64,000 nt of DNA from Lachnospiraceae bacterium (GCA_022845955.1 AP025576.1:2480001-2544000); one strand, 5' to 3'; positions 33,628 to 42,686 are shown, counted from the first letter of the stretch. The notes: generated from the sequence alone by a model not told the origin. Translations and numbers: made by a program.

Positions 33628-34959
33628 ATGCGGATGGAGTCGAGAACAATTATTTTCCATATTGATGTAAACAGTGCCTTTTTAAGCTGGAGTGCGGCTT
33701 ACCGTACGGAGGTTCTCGGGGAAAAGACGGATCTGCGTACGGTGCCTTCCATTGTGGGGGGCGATCAGGAGGCCCGCCGTGGAATTGTGCTTGCCAAAAG
33801 CACGCCTGCCAAGAAATACGGGATCCAGACCGGAGAACCTATCGTAGCGGCCAGGAAGAAATGTCCGAACCTCATAATCATTCCTCCGGATTTTCCTGTT
33901 TATGTGGAAAAATCCAAAGCCCTGATCGCACTTTTGAAGCGGTATTCCGATCAGGTGGTACAGTACAGTATTGATGAGGCCTGGGCAGATTTTACAGGAT
34001 ATGAAATGCTTTATGGGGATCCGGTGGTATTCGCCCATAAACTGAAGGATATAATAAAGGAAGAACTTAAGTTCACGGTGAATATCGGGGTTTCCTCCAA
34101 CCGGCTGCTGGCCAAAATGGCCGGAGATTTCAAAAAACCGGATCTGGTGCATACCCTTTTCCCGGAGGAAATCGAAGAAAAGATGTGGCCGCTTCCCGTG
34201 GAGCGGCTGTTCCTGGTGGGAAAAGCCGCGGCGGATAAGCTTCACAGCCTGGGAATATACACCATTGGGGATTTGGCACGTACGGATGTCAATACGCTGA
34301 AGGCGCATATGAAAAAGCACGGCGAAGTTATCTGGAACTATGCATGGGGACGGGAAGAAGAGAATCCCATGGAAGAGAAGCTTTCCATGGAAGAAACACC
34401 GGAAGCCAGGGAAGGAAATAAGGTCTATGGGAACAGCATGACCACGCCTGTGAATGTTACCGATGTGGAGTATGCCAGGCAGATCCTGCTGTCCCTGAGT
34501 GAGACCGTAGGCATGCGGCTGCGGGCGGATCGGGCTAAAATCAGCTGTGTGAGCATTACGCTCAGAAGTTCGGATTTTATAAACCGCAACAGGCAGATGC
34601 AGCTGATCAGCGCTACGGATGTTACGGAAGAAATCTATGCGGCAGCCTGCAGGCTTTATGACGAACTGTGGGACGGAAGGCCGCTCCGGCTGATAGGCGT
34701 TTCCACATCGCGGGTCAGCTATGAGGAATACAGGCAGTATAATCTGTTTGACCAGGGAAAATATGATAAGCTGGAAAAATGCGACAAGGCGATTGACAGT
34801 ATCCGGGCCAGGTTCGGTGAGGATTCCGTGATGCGGGCCAGCTTTCTGAACAGCCGCATTTCCCATACGGGAGGCGGCCTGAATAAGGAGAAAAGGGCAG
34901 AGGCTGTTTCCGGCTCCGGAAGGGAAAAAAAGAAGAACGGCAAAGGAGAGATAAATTGA
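33628..34959 (+). CDS. dinB: DNA polymerase IV (Y-family)
   Basis: 443-residue error-prone translesion polymerase. The catalytic carboxylates are visible: Asp in FHIDVNSAFLSW and Asp-Glu in VQYSIDEAWADF. The little-finger domain follows (SNRLLAKMAGDF and the HhH region). QYNLFDQ near the C-terminus matches a beta-clamp-binding QxxLF motif. The first metal motif reads DVN where E. coli DinB has DMD, a variant I associate with Firmicutes homologues. Starts at GTG 33625, ATG 33628 and ATG 33634 are all possible; no strong ribosome site discriminates. Confidence 0.93.
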   Translation: MRMESRTIIFHIDVNSAFLSWSAAYRTEVLGEKTDLRTVPSIVGGDQEARRGIVLAKSTPAKKYGIQTGEPIVAARKKCPNLIIIPPDFPVYVEKSKALIALLKRYSDQVVQYSIDEAWADFTGYEMLYGDPVVFAHKLKDIIKEELKFTVNIGVSSNRLLAKMAGDFKKPDLVHTLFPEEIEEKMWPLPVERLFLVGKAAADKLHSLGIYTIGDLARTDVNTLKAHMKKHGEVIWNYAWGREEENPMEEKLSMEETPEAREGNKVYGNSMTTPVNVTDVEYARQILLSLSETVGMRLRADRAKISCVSITLRSSDFINRNRQMQLISATDVTEEIYAAACRLYDELWDGRPLRLIGVSTSRVSYEEYRQYNLFDQGKYDKLEKCDKAIDSIRARFGEDSVMRASFLNSRISHTGGGLNKEKRAEAVSGSGREKKKNGKGEIN

Positions 34960-36269
34960 GAAGAAAGAAGGGATTGGCAATTGCCGTTATCCTGGCGGTG
35001 CTGTTGACCGCGGGTTGCGGAAAGCGGCCGCAGACTGTAGTTCCCGGGGAAGAGACCGGGGCACAGGAGGAGACACAGACGGTAACGGATCCGGTTCCGG
35101 GCGGGGAAGAAGCCGCTGCCGCGGAAAGTATGCCTGCAGAAGCCATCGGAGGACAGGACGGTGTACCGGAAGAAGAAGCTTCCGGACAGCAGGCCTCCAA
35201 AGAGGAAAACCAGGAAAAGGGCTATCCGGAAAAAGAGGAAAAAACAGCGGAAGAGGCGCCGGGGGACGGATCGGTAGTGGAAACAGTGCCGGGGGAAGCT
35301 GTGGACGTAGAGAACGCGAAGGAAGAAGCAAAACAGCGGGGGGAATCGCCTGACAGCGCTTTGACGGCACAGACGGATCCGGGACAGGAGCCGCAGGCAG
35401 GAGCGGAAGCCGCACTTTGGGTAGAGGAACAGACCGTGGTGATACCGGGACTGGAAAAGGAATACAACTATCTGTTTCTTTCGGATACCCACATTATCTG
35501 TCTGGACGGGGAGGAAACGCAGCAGCAGCTGGATAATGCCCTTCCCCGAAGAGATACGCTTTTTAAAGATGCCTGGGGACGGACGCCGGAGGAGGTTTTT
35601 CCGGCGTGGATGGCTTATGCCAATGAACGGCAGGTGGACGGCCTGCTGCTGGGAGGGGATATTATTGATTTTCCCTCCCGGGCGAATCTGGCTTTTCTGG
35701 AAGAAAATCTGGAAACGCTGGAGATGCCATACCTTTATGTACCTGGAAATCATGACTGGACCTATCCCTGGGAATATATGACGGACAAAGGCAGACAGGA
35801 ATACCTGACCGCCCTGGCGCCCCGGATGCATGGAACACCCGCTGCCCAGCTGCTGGAAAATGAGGAGCTGGTGCTTCTGGGAGTGGATAACAGCACCAAC
35901 CAGATAGATCCGGCGGCGCTGGATACGGTAAAAAGCGCGGTGGAACGGGGAAAGCCTGTGATTGTCCTCCAGCATATCCCTTTCGCAACGGATCGGCTGG
36001 TGGAAGAAGCCGGCCGGCTCTGGCAGAATCCGGTTCTTCTGGGGAAAGGTGTCCTTGGCGGGATTTATCCCAATGAGGTTTCCCAGGAGTATATGAAACT
36101 GATCCTGGCGGACGCAGGGCCGGTGAAAGTGGTTCTGGCAGGCCATATCCACATGGGAGCCAGGGACAGCCTGACAGAAGGGATCTCACAGTATACCGCC
36201 GATGCGGGATATCTGGGAAAAGGACTGCTTCTGACCATCCGGGGAGAAGAAGAGACGGAAATGGAATAA
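34956..36269 (+). CDS. Surface lipoprotein metallophosphoesterase
   Basis: 437-residue secreted calcineurin-like phosphoesterase. Signal peptide with lipobox LLTAGC (Cys near residue 22), then an acidic, low-complexity linker of about 120 residues rich in Glu, Pro, Gly and Ala, then the catalytic domain: LFLSDTHIICL, LGGDIIDF, YVPGNHDW, LQHIPF and LAGHIHMG supply the dinuclear metal ligands. The start is TTG 34956, overlapping the dinB stop as TTGA with GGAGAG upstream. The linker would lift the enzyme away from the membrane or through the wall. Confidence 0.88.
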   Translation: MRRKKGLAIAVILAVLLTAGCGKRPQTVVPGEETGAQEETQTVTDPVPGGEEAAAAESMPAEAIGGQDGVPEEEASGQQASKEENQEKGYPEKEEKTAEEAPGDGSVVETVPGEAVDVENAKEEAKQRGESPDSALTAQTDPGQEPQAGAEAALWVEEQTVVIPGLEKEYNYLFLSDTHIICLDGEETQQQLDNALPRRDTLFKDAWGRTPEEVFPAWMAYANERQVDGLLLGGDIIDFPSRANLAFLEENLETLEMPYLYVPGNHDWTYPWEYMTDKGRQEYLTALAPRMHGTPAAQLLENEELVLLGVDNSTNQIDPAALDTVKSAVERGKPVIVLQHIPFATDRLVEEAGRLWQNPVLLGKGVLGGIYPNEVSQEYMKLILADAGPVKVVLAGHIHMGARDSLTEGISQYTADAGYLGKGLLLTIRGEEETEME

Positions 36270-36286
36270 AAAGAAGAAAAGATAAG

Positions 36287-36313
36287 AACGGGGAGAAGAT
36301 TTTTCTCCCCGTT
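36287..36313. terminator. Terminator hairpin
   Basis: AACGGGGAGAA pairs perfectly with TTCTCCCCGTT around a five-base loop. It lies between the phosphoesterase gene and the convergent GH38 gene. Confidence 0.7.
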
Positions 36314-36368
36314 GCTGTGTCTGTAAGCTTCAGATACGTTCCTTACACTGAGGCCGGAACGGTATAGG

Positions 36369-39300
36369 TCAGTTTTTTACCAGGCGGATGGTCTTTACTT
36401 CAAAGGCCCGGAAGGAGAGTTGGATATCCCCGTTTTCGGAAGGGATTTCTTCCGCAATGTTTTCAAGCATGTCACACAGATAAGGGCGGTACCCCTGGAA
36501 TTCTGTATGGATCCGGACGGGAACCGCCGCTTTTTTGGATTCGTACAGACGCAGGATAATATCCCCGCTTCCGTCTTCCGCAGGCTTCATGGTATCCAGA
36601 AGGATATTTTCCCTGTCGATCTGTATCTGGCTGAAACGGCTGGTGCTTCCCGGCATAACAAGAGCTGGTACATTCAGTTCATAGCCCTGCCGTACCACAT
36701 CACAGTCCGCAAAGCTGCCTTCCCAGGCGGTAAACGCATAGGTGAAGGTATGTACCCTGTTATCCGCGCGCATTTCCGGTGCGGAAGGGGCTCTCAGCAG
36801 TGTCAGCTCCAGGCGGTTTCCGTTCATGCTGATACCGTATTTACAGTCATTGAGTACGGCAGCACCATGGGCCGCATCACAAAGGGCGCTGTAGCGGTGG
36901 TTGCAGACCTCGAAACGATCCTTGTCATAAGCTTTCGAACGGTGGGCCGGTCTTTCCACATAACCGAACTGCATTTCATTAATCCCATTTTCCGCATATA
37001 CGGCAACCGGGAAAGCGACCTTCCACAGGCGGTGAAGCTCCTTCCAATCCACCTGGGTATCAAAGACCAGACGTCTGCTGTCCGCCGCCAGACGGATGTG
37101 CTGCGTATAAGTGGATTCGCTGATTCTACCGGTAACCCGAAGCACGGCTTCCAGTCCCTGAGACAGGATCTCCACAGTGATATCACGGGCGCCTTCCACT
37201 TCCTGGTCGATATAATTGGAGTCGATATCCCAGGCGTCAAAGAGCCGGGGAACATCCTTATACAAGTGGAAACAGTTCATAGGTGCGGCGGCAAATTCCC
37301 GTCCGGTTTCCTTTACCCGGAAAGAAGTTACCTCACCGATCTGGTTTATAACGGCTTTTACTACTTCATTTTCCAGAACAAAGCCTTCCTCCGTTTTTTC
37401 GATGCGGGCGCCTTCACAGGAGGTCTGCGTTGTGCAGGGAACCAGGGTTACCCCGCCGCAGGAAGGAAGCTCCACCAGGGCCTTTACGCCGTTTTCCGCA
37501 GCCTGGGTGGGAACGGAAAGACCTTCCGCCGTACATGCGCCGTCCGCGAAGGCGGGGGAAAGGGTCACAAGGGCCTTCCTGTCAAAGCTTAAGGAATTAA
37601 ATACGGTAACAGCATCGCCGCCCTGTTCGGTAAGCAGGCTGTCGGCGGCATCTGCGGTGATACGGGAGGTATCGCGGAAAATTTCTTCAAAGGCCTGTTC
37701 CGCTTCTGTGTACACCCTGGCGATGGAGGATCCGGGCAGTATGTCATGGAACTGGTGAAGCAGCAGCTTCTTCCAGAGGGCATCCGCTTCGGCAAGAGGG
37801 TATTCCCATCCCTTCGTTTCAGCCAGACAACTCCACATTTCCATTTCCCGCAGGGCAAGCTCACTCTTGCGGTTATTTTTCTTTACCATGGCCTGGGAGG
37901 TATAGGTCCCTCTGTGTGCGCTGAAATACAGCTCGCCTACATAGGTATGCGCAGGGCCGCCCTGTTCCTCCATTTCTTCGAAGAACTCTCTGGGGCCTTC
38001 CATTTTCACCTTTACGCCGCCTTCCAGGTCTTTCTGACGGAGGGCGTATTCCACGTAATCCCTGGACGGGCCGCCGCCGCCGTCCCCGTAACCGAAGGGC
38101 AGCAGGAAGGCATCCAGATCCTGTACCTGTGTGCGGTTTTTCCATACCTCATTGATCTCTTTGGGATCCGTGCGGTAGGTATAACTTGTGGGCAGGAAGG
38201 AGTCCACACGGGATCCGTCCATCCCTTCCCAGGTAAAATAGTGGTAAGGGAACTGATCTCCCTCATTATAGGACCAGAAAATTTTCTGGGTAACCAGATA
38301 TTTTACCCCGCAGCCACGGAGAATCTGAGGAAGAGCGGCGGTATAGCCGAAGGTATCCGGCAGCCAGAGTACCTGGCTGTCCACACCCAGTTCCTCCTTA
38401 TAATAACGCTTTCCATGAACCAGCTGGCGGATAAGGGATTCCCCGCTTGTCATATTGGTATCCGGCTCCACCCACATGGCGCCGTCGGCAATCCACTGGC
38501 CGCCCCGGATGGCTTCTTTGATCCGTTCAAACAACTCCGGATAATAGGTCCGGCACATTTCATAAGAAGCGGGCTGGCTCTGGATAAATTTATATTCCGG
38601 ATATTCCTCCAGCAGACGAAGCTGGGCGGCAAAGGTTCTTTCTGTTTTGCGGTGTGTTTCCGCCATAGGCCACAGCCAGGCCAGATCCAGGTGAGCGTTG
38701 CCAACCGCATAGAAAACAGGCATGGTGGAACCGTTTACCGCTTCCATAGCAGGGCGCAGCGCTTCTCTGGCCGCCCGGTAGCCGGCCGATCGTTTTTCTT
38801 TTTCCTGTTCAAAATCCACAATAAGAGTGAATTGCTCCAGAGCCTTTGCAACCTTGGCAGCACGAAGGGAAGTCTCATCCAGGGTCTGCAGAAGCTTATG
38901 CAGCGTATCCACGTCCATATACAGCTGATAGGCATCTTCATCCCAGATCCCGTAGGTACAGCTGCCCAAAGTCCTTCTGGCGCCTTCCGGAAGGGGATCC
39001 GTAAACGCTCCGGGAAGGACCGGTCCGGTAGCACAGCCGCCGTCGGCGCATTCCGGATAATAATGTCCGGCATAGGTTTCCATGAGCACCTCATAGCTGC
39101 TTCCGGCTTTTCCTTCTCTGGCCAGTGTATTATCTTCCATAAAATGATGGGGTTCGCTGACCCAATCCGCACGGTAGGTTCCGAAGGACTGGCCGTTTAT
39201 GAACAGGGTGGACTCCCCGCCCGGCTTCAGATTCATTACAATCCGTTTTCCCTCCGCTTCCGGGGGCAGCTCAATACGGCTTCGGAACCAGCAGTACTCA

Positions 39301-39491
39301 TAGGTATTTCCCCATGTAAATCCGGGCTGCACCGGTGTAAAGGCCATACCGGCAGCCTCTTCGGGACTAAGATGCTCCATTGTCCTGCCTGCTTCCCAAC
39401 GGAATTCTCCCAGGGGTTCATAAAAATCATCTTTCAGCGTACGGATCCAGTGTTTAATCCGTCCGCTCCATTCTGAATGCATCACGTTCAT
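36369..39491 (-). CDS. GH38 alpha-mannosidase, large form
   Basis: 1040-residue cytoplasmic alpha-mannosidase of the long bacterial GH38 type. Catalytic domain from about residue 260: YAVGNAHLDLAWLWPMAET with zinc ligands, LWLPDTFGYTAALPQILRGCG with the nucleophile Asp in the DTFGY version of the motif, and FHDILPGSSIARVY. The N-terminal domain and long beta-rich C-terminus are complete. I start at ATG 39491, which has AAAGGAG upstream; ATG 39509 is in frame. It is monocistronic and distinct from the 841-residue GH38 at 18.2 kb, whose nucleophile motif is DPFGHS. Confidence 0.94.
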   Translation of the reverse strand: MNVMHSEWSGRIKHWIRTLKDDFYEPLGEFRWEAGRTMEHLSPEEAAGMAFTPVQPGFTWGNTYEYCWFRSRIELPPEAEGKRIVMNLKPGGESTLFINGQSFGTYRADWVSEPHHFMEDNTLAREGKAGSSYEVLMETYAGHYYPECADGGCATGPVLPGAFTDPLPEGARRTLGSCTYGIWDEDAYQLYMDVDTLHKLLQTLDETSLRAAKVAKALEQFTLIVDFEQEKEKRSAGYRAAREALRPAMEAVNGSTMPVFYAVGNAHLDLAWLWPMAETHRKTERTFAAQLRLLEEYPEYKFIQSQPASYEMCRTYYPELFERIKEAIRGGQWIADGAMWVEPDTNMTSGESLIRQLVHGKRYYKEELGVDSQVLWLPDTFGYTAALPQILRGCGVKYLVTQKIFWSYNEGDQFPYHYFTWEGMDGSRVDSFLPTSYTYRTDPKEINEVWKNRTQVQDLDAFLLPFGYGDGGGGPSRDYVEYALRQKDLEGGVKVKMEGPREFFEEMEEQGGPAHTYVGELYFSAHRGTYTSQAMVKKNNRKSELALREMEMWSCLAETKGWEYPLAEADALWKKLLLHQFHDILPGSSIARVYTEAEQAFEEIFRDTSRITADAADSLLTEQGGDAVTVFNSLSFDRKALVTLSPAFADGACTAEGLSVPTQAAENGVKALVELPSCGGVTLVPCTTQTSCEGARIEKTEEGFVLENEVVKAVINQIGEVTSFRVKETGREFAAAPMNCFHLYKDVPRLFDAWDIDSNYIDQEVEGARDITVEILSQGLEAVLRVTGRISESTYTQHIRLAADSRRLVFDTQVDWKELHRLWKVAFPVAVYAENGINEMQFGYVERPAHRSKAYDKDRFEVCNHRYSALCDAAHGAAVLNDCKYGISMNGNRLELTLLRAPSAPEMRADNRVHTFTYAFTAWEGSFADCDVVRQGYELNVPALVMPGSTSRFSQIQIDRENILLDTMKPAEDGSGDIILRLYESKKAAVPVRIHTEFQGYRPYLCDMLENIAEEIPSENGDIQLSFRAFEVKTIRLVKN

Positions 39492-39683
39492 CTGGGTGCT
39501 CCTTTCCATAAATAGTTTTATGTTTTCCCCGCCTTCTCTTTCCGTAAAAATGGACAGGGTATGTTTTTGTTATAACAGGTTACGGTGGTGTTGGCAATCA
39601 ATTATTTTGGCTTTTTTTCTTTCTTTTTTACCTTGTTTTGAAATCCCGGAAACGGGAGTATTAGAAAAAATTATTTTAAAGTA

Positions 39684-39712
39684 TTGACATTTATTCTCAA
39701 ATCATATAAAAT
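39684..39712 (+). promoter_or_regulatory. tRNA-Leu promoter, copy 1
   Basis: TTGACA (39684-39689), 17-bp spacer, TAAAAT (39707-39712); tRNA begins 13 bases later. Confidence 0.75.
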
Positions 39713-39724
39713 ACATTTTGTCGC

Positions 39725-39808
39725 GCAGGAATGGCGGAATTGGCAGACGCGCACGGTTCAGGTCCGTGTGGTAGCAATACCATGAGAGTTCAAGTCTCTT
39801 TTCCTGCA
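39725..39808 (+). tRNA. tRNA-Leu (anticodon CAG), copy 1
   Basis: Class II tRNA of 84 bases. Acceptor arms GCAGGAA / TTCCTGC are perfect; anticodon stem CACGG/CCGTG encloses TTCAGGT, giving CAG for codon CUG; the T arm contains GTTCAAGTC and a long variable arm is present. CCA is not encoded. A hairpin terminator follows. Confidence 0.95.
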
Positions 39809-39821
39809 CTTGATAAAGAAG

Positions 39822-39854
39822 GGCTTTTGGATAACATATCCAAAAGCCTTTTCT
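39822..39854 (+). terminator. tRNA-Leu terminator, copy 1
   Basis: GGCTTTTGGAT (39822-39832) pairs with ATCCAAAAGCC (39838-39848), then TTTT. It differs from the terminator after copy 2. Confidence 0.85.
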
Positions 39855-40103
39855 GATGTTCGGAAAAGCGAAAGTAAACCGGTTAGCTGGATTACTCGTA
39901 ACGCGAATATGGATTGTGACCCCAGATGCAGCGCCTGTTACCATTATTGATATTTGATATAAAGGAAACGAATGGATTTAAGAATCTGTCGGAAAATCCT
40001 TCTGAACAAGAGCTTGCAATGGTATTACTTATACGAGATTTTTTCCATATTGAAGAAAACAGCCAGGACAGGATATTATATGTATTTTATGAGGAGAGCA
40101 AGG

Positions 40104-41204
40104 ATGATTGGAACGCAACTAATCCTGCTGGAGGGTATGCCTTCTACAGGTAAAACTACAAATTCCCGGTTTATACAGGTACAACTTGAGCGTAATCAAA
40201 TTAATGCGGAGTGGATACATGAAGTAGCTATGCCTCATCCGGTACTATTTTTTGATGAGGCTGGTATGACCTATGACGAATTTGAAAGATTTACGGAAAG
40301 GTACCCGGAAACAGCTGCTATTCTTAAGCGTATAGCAGTGTTTAGAAAGAGCACCGTGGGGATACACCTGCCCGAAATACAATGGTACTATAAAGATATA
40401 ATCGGAGGGAAGGCTTACCAGGCTTTGACAGAGTTTGACGTTTGGAATTTTCCTCTTGAAGTATACCAAAAATTTGCTTTGGAAAAATGGATGCATTTTG
40501 CGGAAAAAGCGATGGAGGATCAGGAGAAAGTCTATATTATAGATAGTGCGATCTTCCAGTTCCAGATATTTATGTTTTTATTTAAAAATAAGAACTATCA
40601 AGAACTGCAAAGCTTTATCAGCCAAATGGAAGATATTATACAGCCTTTAAACCCATGTCTGATTTTCTTTTACAGGGAAAATACCGAGGCGACAATTGAA
40701 TATCTTGAAAAAAATAGGGGTACTTCATACTTGGATTACATATGGCATAGAGACAAAGACCAACCATACTATTCAGGTAAGCCGGAAGGGGCAGAAGGTT
40801 TTAAGCAGTTCCTGCGGGATTATGCCAATATGGCAAATTCGTTGTTCCATTCATGTAAGACAAATAAAATATCTCTTGAAATATCTAATGGAAACTGGAC
40901 CTTCCTTGAGGATGAGATACTTTCTTTTTTAGGTATCGATCGCAAACCAGGCCCCATTGCTTTTCCGAAAAGCGGTATCTATAAAAATGAGGCATTGGGC
41001 TATATAATACGAGTTGATGGCCTTTCCATTACCGATCCAACGGGACAAAATCGAACGCTCTTACCGAAAAAATACAATGAGTTCTATGTTGACTGGCTGC
41101 CGACGGTCCTGCGGTTTGAAGATCATAAAATCATTATTTCGGGGTCGCAGATATGCGAGCAATGGACAACCAAGGGCATGATCTATGACAGGATGGAATT
41201 ATGA
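40104..41204 (+). CDS. P-loop NTPase/kinase-like protein of unknown function
   Basis: 366-residue AT-rich gene. A Walker A motif stands near the N-terminus (LLEGMPSTGKTTNS, residues 8-21), the pattern of nucleotide or small-molecule kinases, followed by DEAGMTYDEFERF and, further on, YIIDSAIFQFQIFMF and NPCLIFFYRENTEATIEYL, which fit a thymidylate-kinase-like core. About 80 C-terminal residues form a separate beta-rich part (GYIIRVDGLSITDPTGQN). I do not recognise the family. ATG 40104 follows AGGAGAGCAAGG; longer in-frame starts from 39972 lack a good ribosome site. First gene of the tRNA-flanked island. Confidence 0.65.
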   Translation: MIGTQLILLEGMPSTGKTTNSRFIQVQLERNQINAEWIHEVAMPHPVLFFDEAGMTYDEFERFTERYPETAAILKRIAVFRKSTVGIHLPEIQWYYKDIIGGKAYQALTEFDVWNFPLEVYQKFALEKWMHFAEKAMEDQEKVYIIDSAIFQFQIFMFLFKNKNYQELQSFISQMEDIIQPLNPCLIFFYRENTEATIEYLEKNRGTSYLDYIWHRDKDQPYYSGKPEGAEGFKQFLRDYANMANSLFHSCKTNKISLEISNGNWTFLEDEILSFLGIDRKPGPIAFPKSGIYKNEALGYIIRVDGLSITDPTGQNRTLLPKKYNEFYVDWLPTVLRFEDHKIIISGSQICEQWTTKGMIYDRMEL

Positions 41205-41349
41205 GTAAAAGGGGTATCGTTCATCTTGTCGTTACTGGTTACAGAGAGATAAGATTGGCAGATAGTTGCATTAAGAACAACTTCTGCGCCATTGAATATA
41301 AATGTTCTCATGATATGATGTTATTAAAATAAATCATTAGGAGGAGAAT

Positions 41350-41481
41350 ATGTTATATTTATCGGAAAATTTAAAAAAGTATCGTTTGTTGAAAAATCTG
41401 ACACAAGAGGATGTTGCTGAATATTTAGGTATTACAGCACAAAGTGTTTCAAAATGGGAACGAGGGGATTCCTACAGTTAA
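41350..41481 (+). pseudogene. XRE regulator, truncated helix-turn-helix
   Basis: Begins as an XRE protein (LKKYRLLKNLTQEDVAEYL then GITAQSVSKWERGDS) with AGGAGGAG upstream, then stops after 43 residues. The reading phase after the stop does not restore a normal XRE C-terminus but joins a sequence shared with 42537-42605, so the break looks like a recombination junction. Confidence 0.75.
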
Positions 41482-41515
41482 GGATATGAAACCACAATTC
41501 ACGCTTACCGTGCCT
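41447..41515 (+). repeat. 69-bp imperfect direct repeat, copy A
   Basis: Aligns without gaps to 42537-42605 at roughly 84% identity (starts TTTCAAAATGGGAA, contains GATATGAAACCACAA, ends ...TGCCT). Copies A and B bracket the antitoxin/Fic operon. Confidence 0.8.
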
Positions 41516-41628
41516 TTATTTGATTTTTTTACTAATACTCAAAATGTATTGATAATGTCACTACAAAATGATATACTATAATATATAGAGAATTCAATTC
41601 TTATTTGACTATATCAGGAGGTATTTTG

Positions 41629-41952
41629 ATGGAGAAAACATTTTTACAGGTGCGTACTGATACTAAAGATAAGGAACAGGCCAGTGTTATTCTTGAAGAA
41701 CTTGGAACTAATTTGTCATCAGTTGTCAATATGTTATTAAAACAAATTATATTAACAAAAAGTATTCCTTTTGAAATAAAAATTCCACGTTTATACACAT
41801 CTGAAGAACAGGTTTCCGAAGTCAGTGCTTCCATGGCAATGGAACAAATGCCGCTAGACAGGGAAGATATAAAATTGTTGAAAGAATATCAGAAAACTAA
41901 GGACAAGGACGCTATCAGGCAGCAGATTTTGGAGAACTATAAGGAGTGCTAA
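41629..41952 (+). CDS. RelB/DinJ-type antitoxin with VbhA-like inhibitory tail
   Basis: 107-residue antitoxin. Residues 1-50 are a RelB/DinJ ribbon-helix-helix (QVRTDTKDKEQASVILEELG, then SSVVNMLLKQIILTKSIPF) for operator binding. The C-terminus resembles Fic antitoxins of the VbhA type: S68-x-x-x-E72 followed by Gln, close to the (S/T)xxxE(G/N) motif that blocks ATP in Fic enzymes, then a helix ending IRQQILENY. ATG 41629 follows AGGAGG. The Fic gene begins at the next base after its stop, so expression is tightly coupled. Confidence 0.82.
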   Translation: MEKTFLQVRTDTKDKEQASVILEELGTNLSSVVNMLLKQIILTKSIPFEIKIPRLYTSEEQVSEVSASMAMEQMPLDREDIKLLKEYQKTKDKDAIRQQILENYKEC

Positions 41953-42528
41953 ATGAGTGATAAAATCTACTGCTATCCTAATTCAGATGTTTTGATTAAC
42001 AAATTGAACATTCATGACCGTGATAAGCTTCGTGAAGCAGAACGGAAATTGACAATGCTTCGATTAATGGATTTGCTGGAGAAACCAGTAACAGGTAAAT
42101 TTGATTTTGAGCACTTGCGAAATATTCACAAATATATATTTCAAGATATATATTCCTGGGCTGGGAAAATCCGCACAGTTGATATTGCAAAATCAAATAT
42201 GTTTTGCAAAGTACCATTCATTGAAATGCAGGCAAGCGAACTATTTAGAAAATTACAGAATGATGATTATTTAAAGCGACTCCCCAAAGAGAAATTTGTT
42301 CAAAAAGCAGCCTATTATTTTTCGGAAATAAATGCACTCCATCCGTTTAGAGAAGGAAATGGGAGAACCCAAAGGGAATTAATACGGCAATTAGCATACG
42401 AATCAGGTTATATTCTGCATTTTGCTGTCATTAGTGAGAAAGAAATGGTGGAGGCCAGTATTGATTCGTTTATTTGTGATTACAAAAAAATGGAGGCCTT
42501 GTTCACAAAAATAACAGAAATAAGATAG
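41953..42528 (+). CDS. Fic-domain toxin (AMP-transferase)
   Basis: 191-residue single-domain Fic protein. The catalytic motif HPFREGNGR at residues 130-138 is complete, including His130 and the phosphate-binding GNGR, so AMPylation activity is expected. Upstream are the usual helices (FDFEHLRNIHKYIFQDIYSWAGKIR). It has no N-terminal or C-terminal inhibitory helix of its own, consistent with control by the preceding antitoxin (class I arrangement). ATG 41953 follows the antitoxin stop with no gap. Base composition is AT-rich, like the rest of the island. Confidence 0.92.
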   Translation: MSDKIYCYPNSDVLINKLNIHDRDKLREAERKLTMLRLMDLLEKPVTGKFDFEHLRNIHKYIFQDIYSWAGKIRTVDIAKSNMFCKVPFIEMQASELFRKLQNDDYLKRLPKEKFVQKAAYYFSEINALHPFREGNGRTQRELIRQLAYESGYILHFAVISEKEMVEASIDSFICDYKKMEALFTKITEIR

Positions 42529-42536
42529 GTTATATC

Positions 42537-42605
42537 TTTCAAAATGGGAAACCGGGGATTCCCATTTTGAAAGATATGAAACCACAACTCACGCTTACCT
42601 TGCCT
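42537..42605 (+). repeat. 69-bp imperfect direct repeat, copy B
   Basis: Second copy of the sequence at 41447-41515. Here CAAAATGGGAA and TTCCCATTTTG form an additional 11-bp palindrome. It leads straight into the GC-rich hairpin block, as if it marks the left edge of a mobilisation region. Confidence 0.8.
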
Positions 42606-42632
42606 GTGACAATATAGCCCGGAGGGCTGATA

Positions 42633-42686
42633 ACAAGAAACGGCGATACGCGCCCCGTTAAGGGGTAACGTATCGCCGTTTCTTGT
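42633..42686. repeat. 18-bp perfect inverted repeat
   Basis: ACAAGAAACGGCGATACG (42633-42650) is the exact reverse complement of 42669-42686; the loop contains a smaller CCCC-GTTAA-GGGG hairpin. A further hairpin AAAAGGGG/CCCCTTTT with T-run follows at 42696-42718 and resembles a terminator. Confidence 0.88.

Larger units (their letters stand above)
39682..39811 (+). repeat. 130-bp direct repeat, copy 1 (promoter plus tRNA-Leu)
   Basis: Identical to 44727-44856 except for two adjacent bases (AT versus GC) just after the -35 box. It includes the promoter, the whole tRNA and the first bases after it; similarity stops before the terminators, which are unrelated. Confidence 0.95.

Noticed and set aside
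37746..39476. 576-codon plus-strand frame inside the GH38 gene
   Set aside because: Antisense of a clearly conserved GH38 gene; no ribosome site or recognisable domain.
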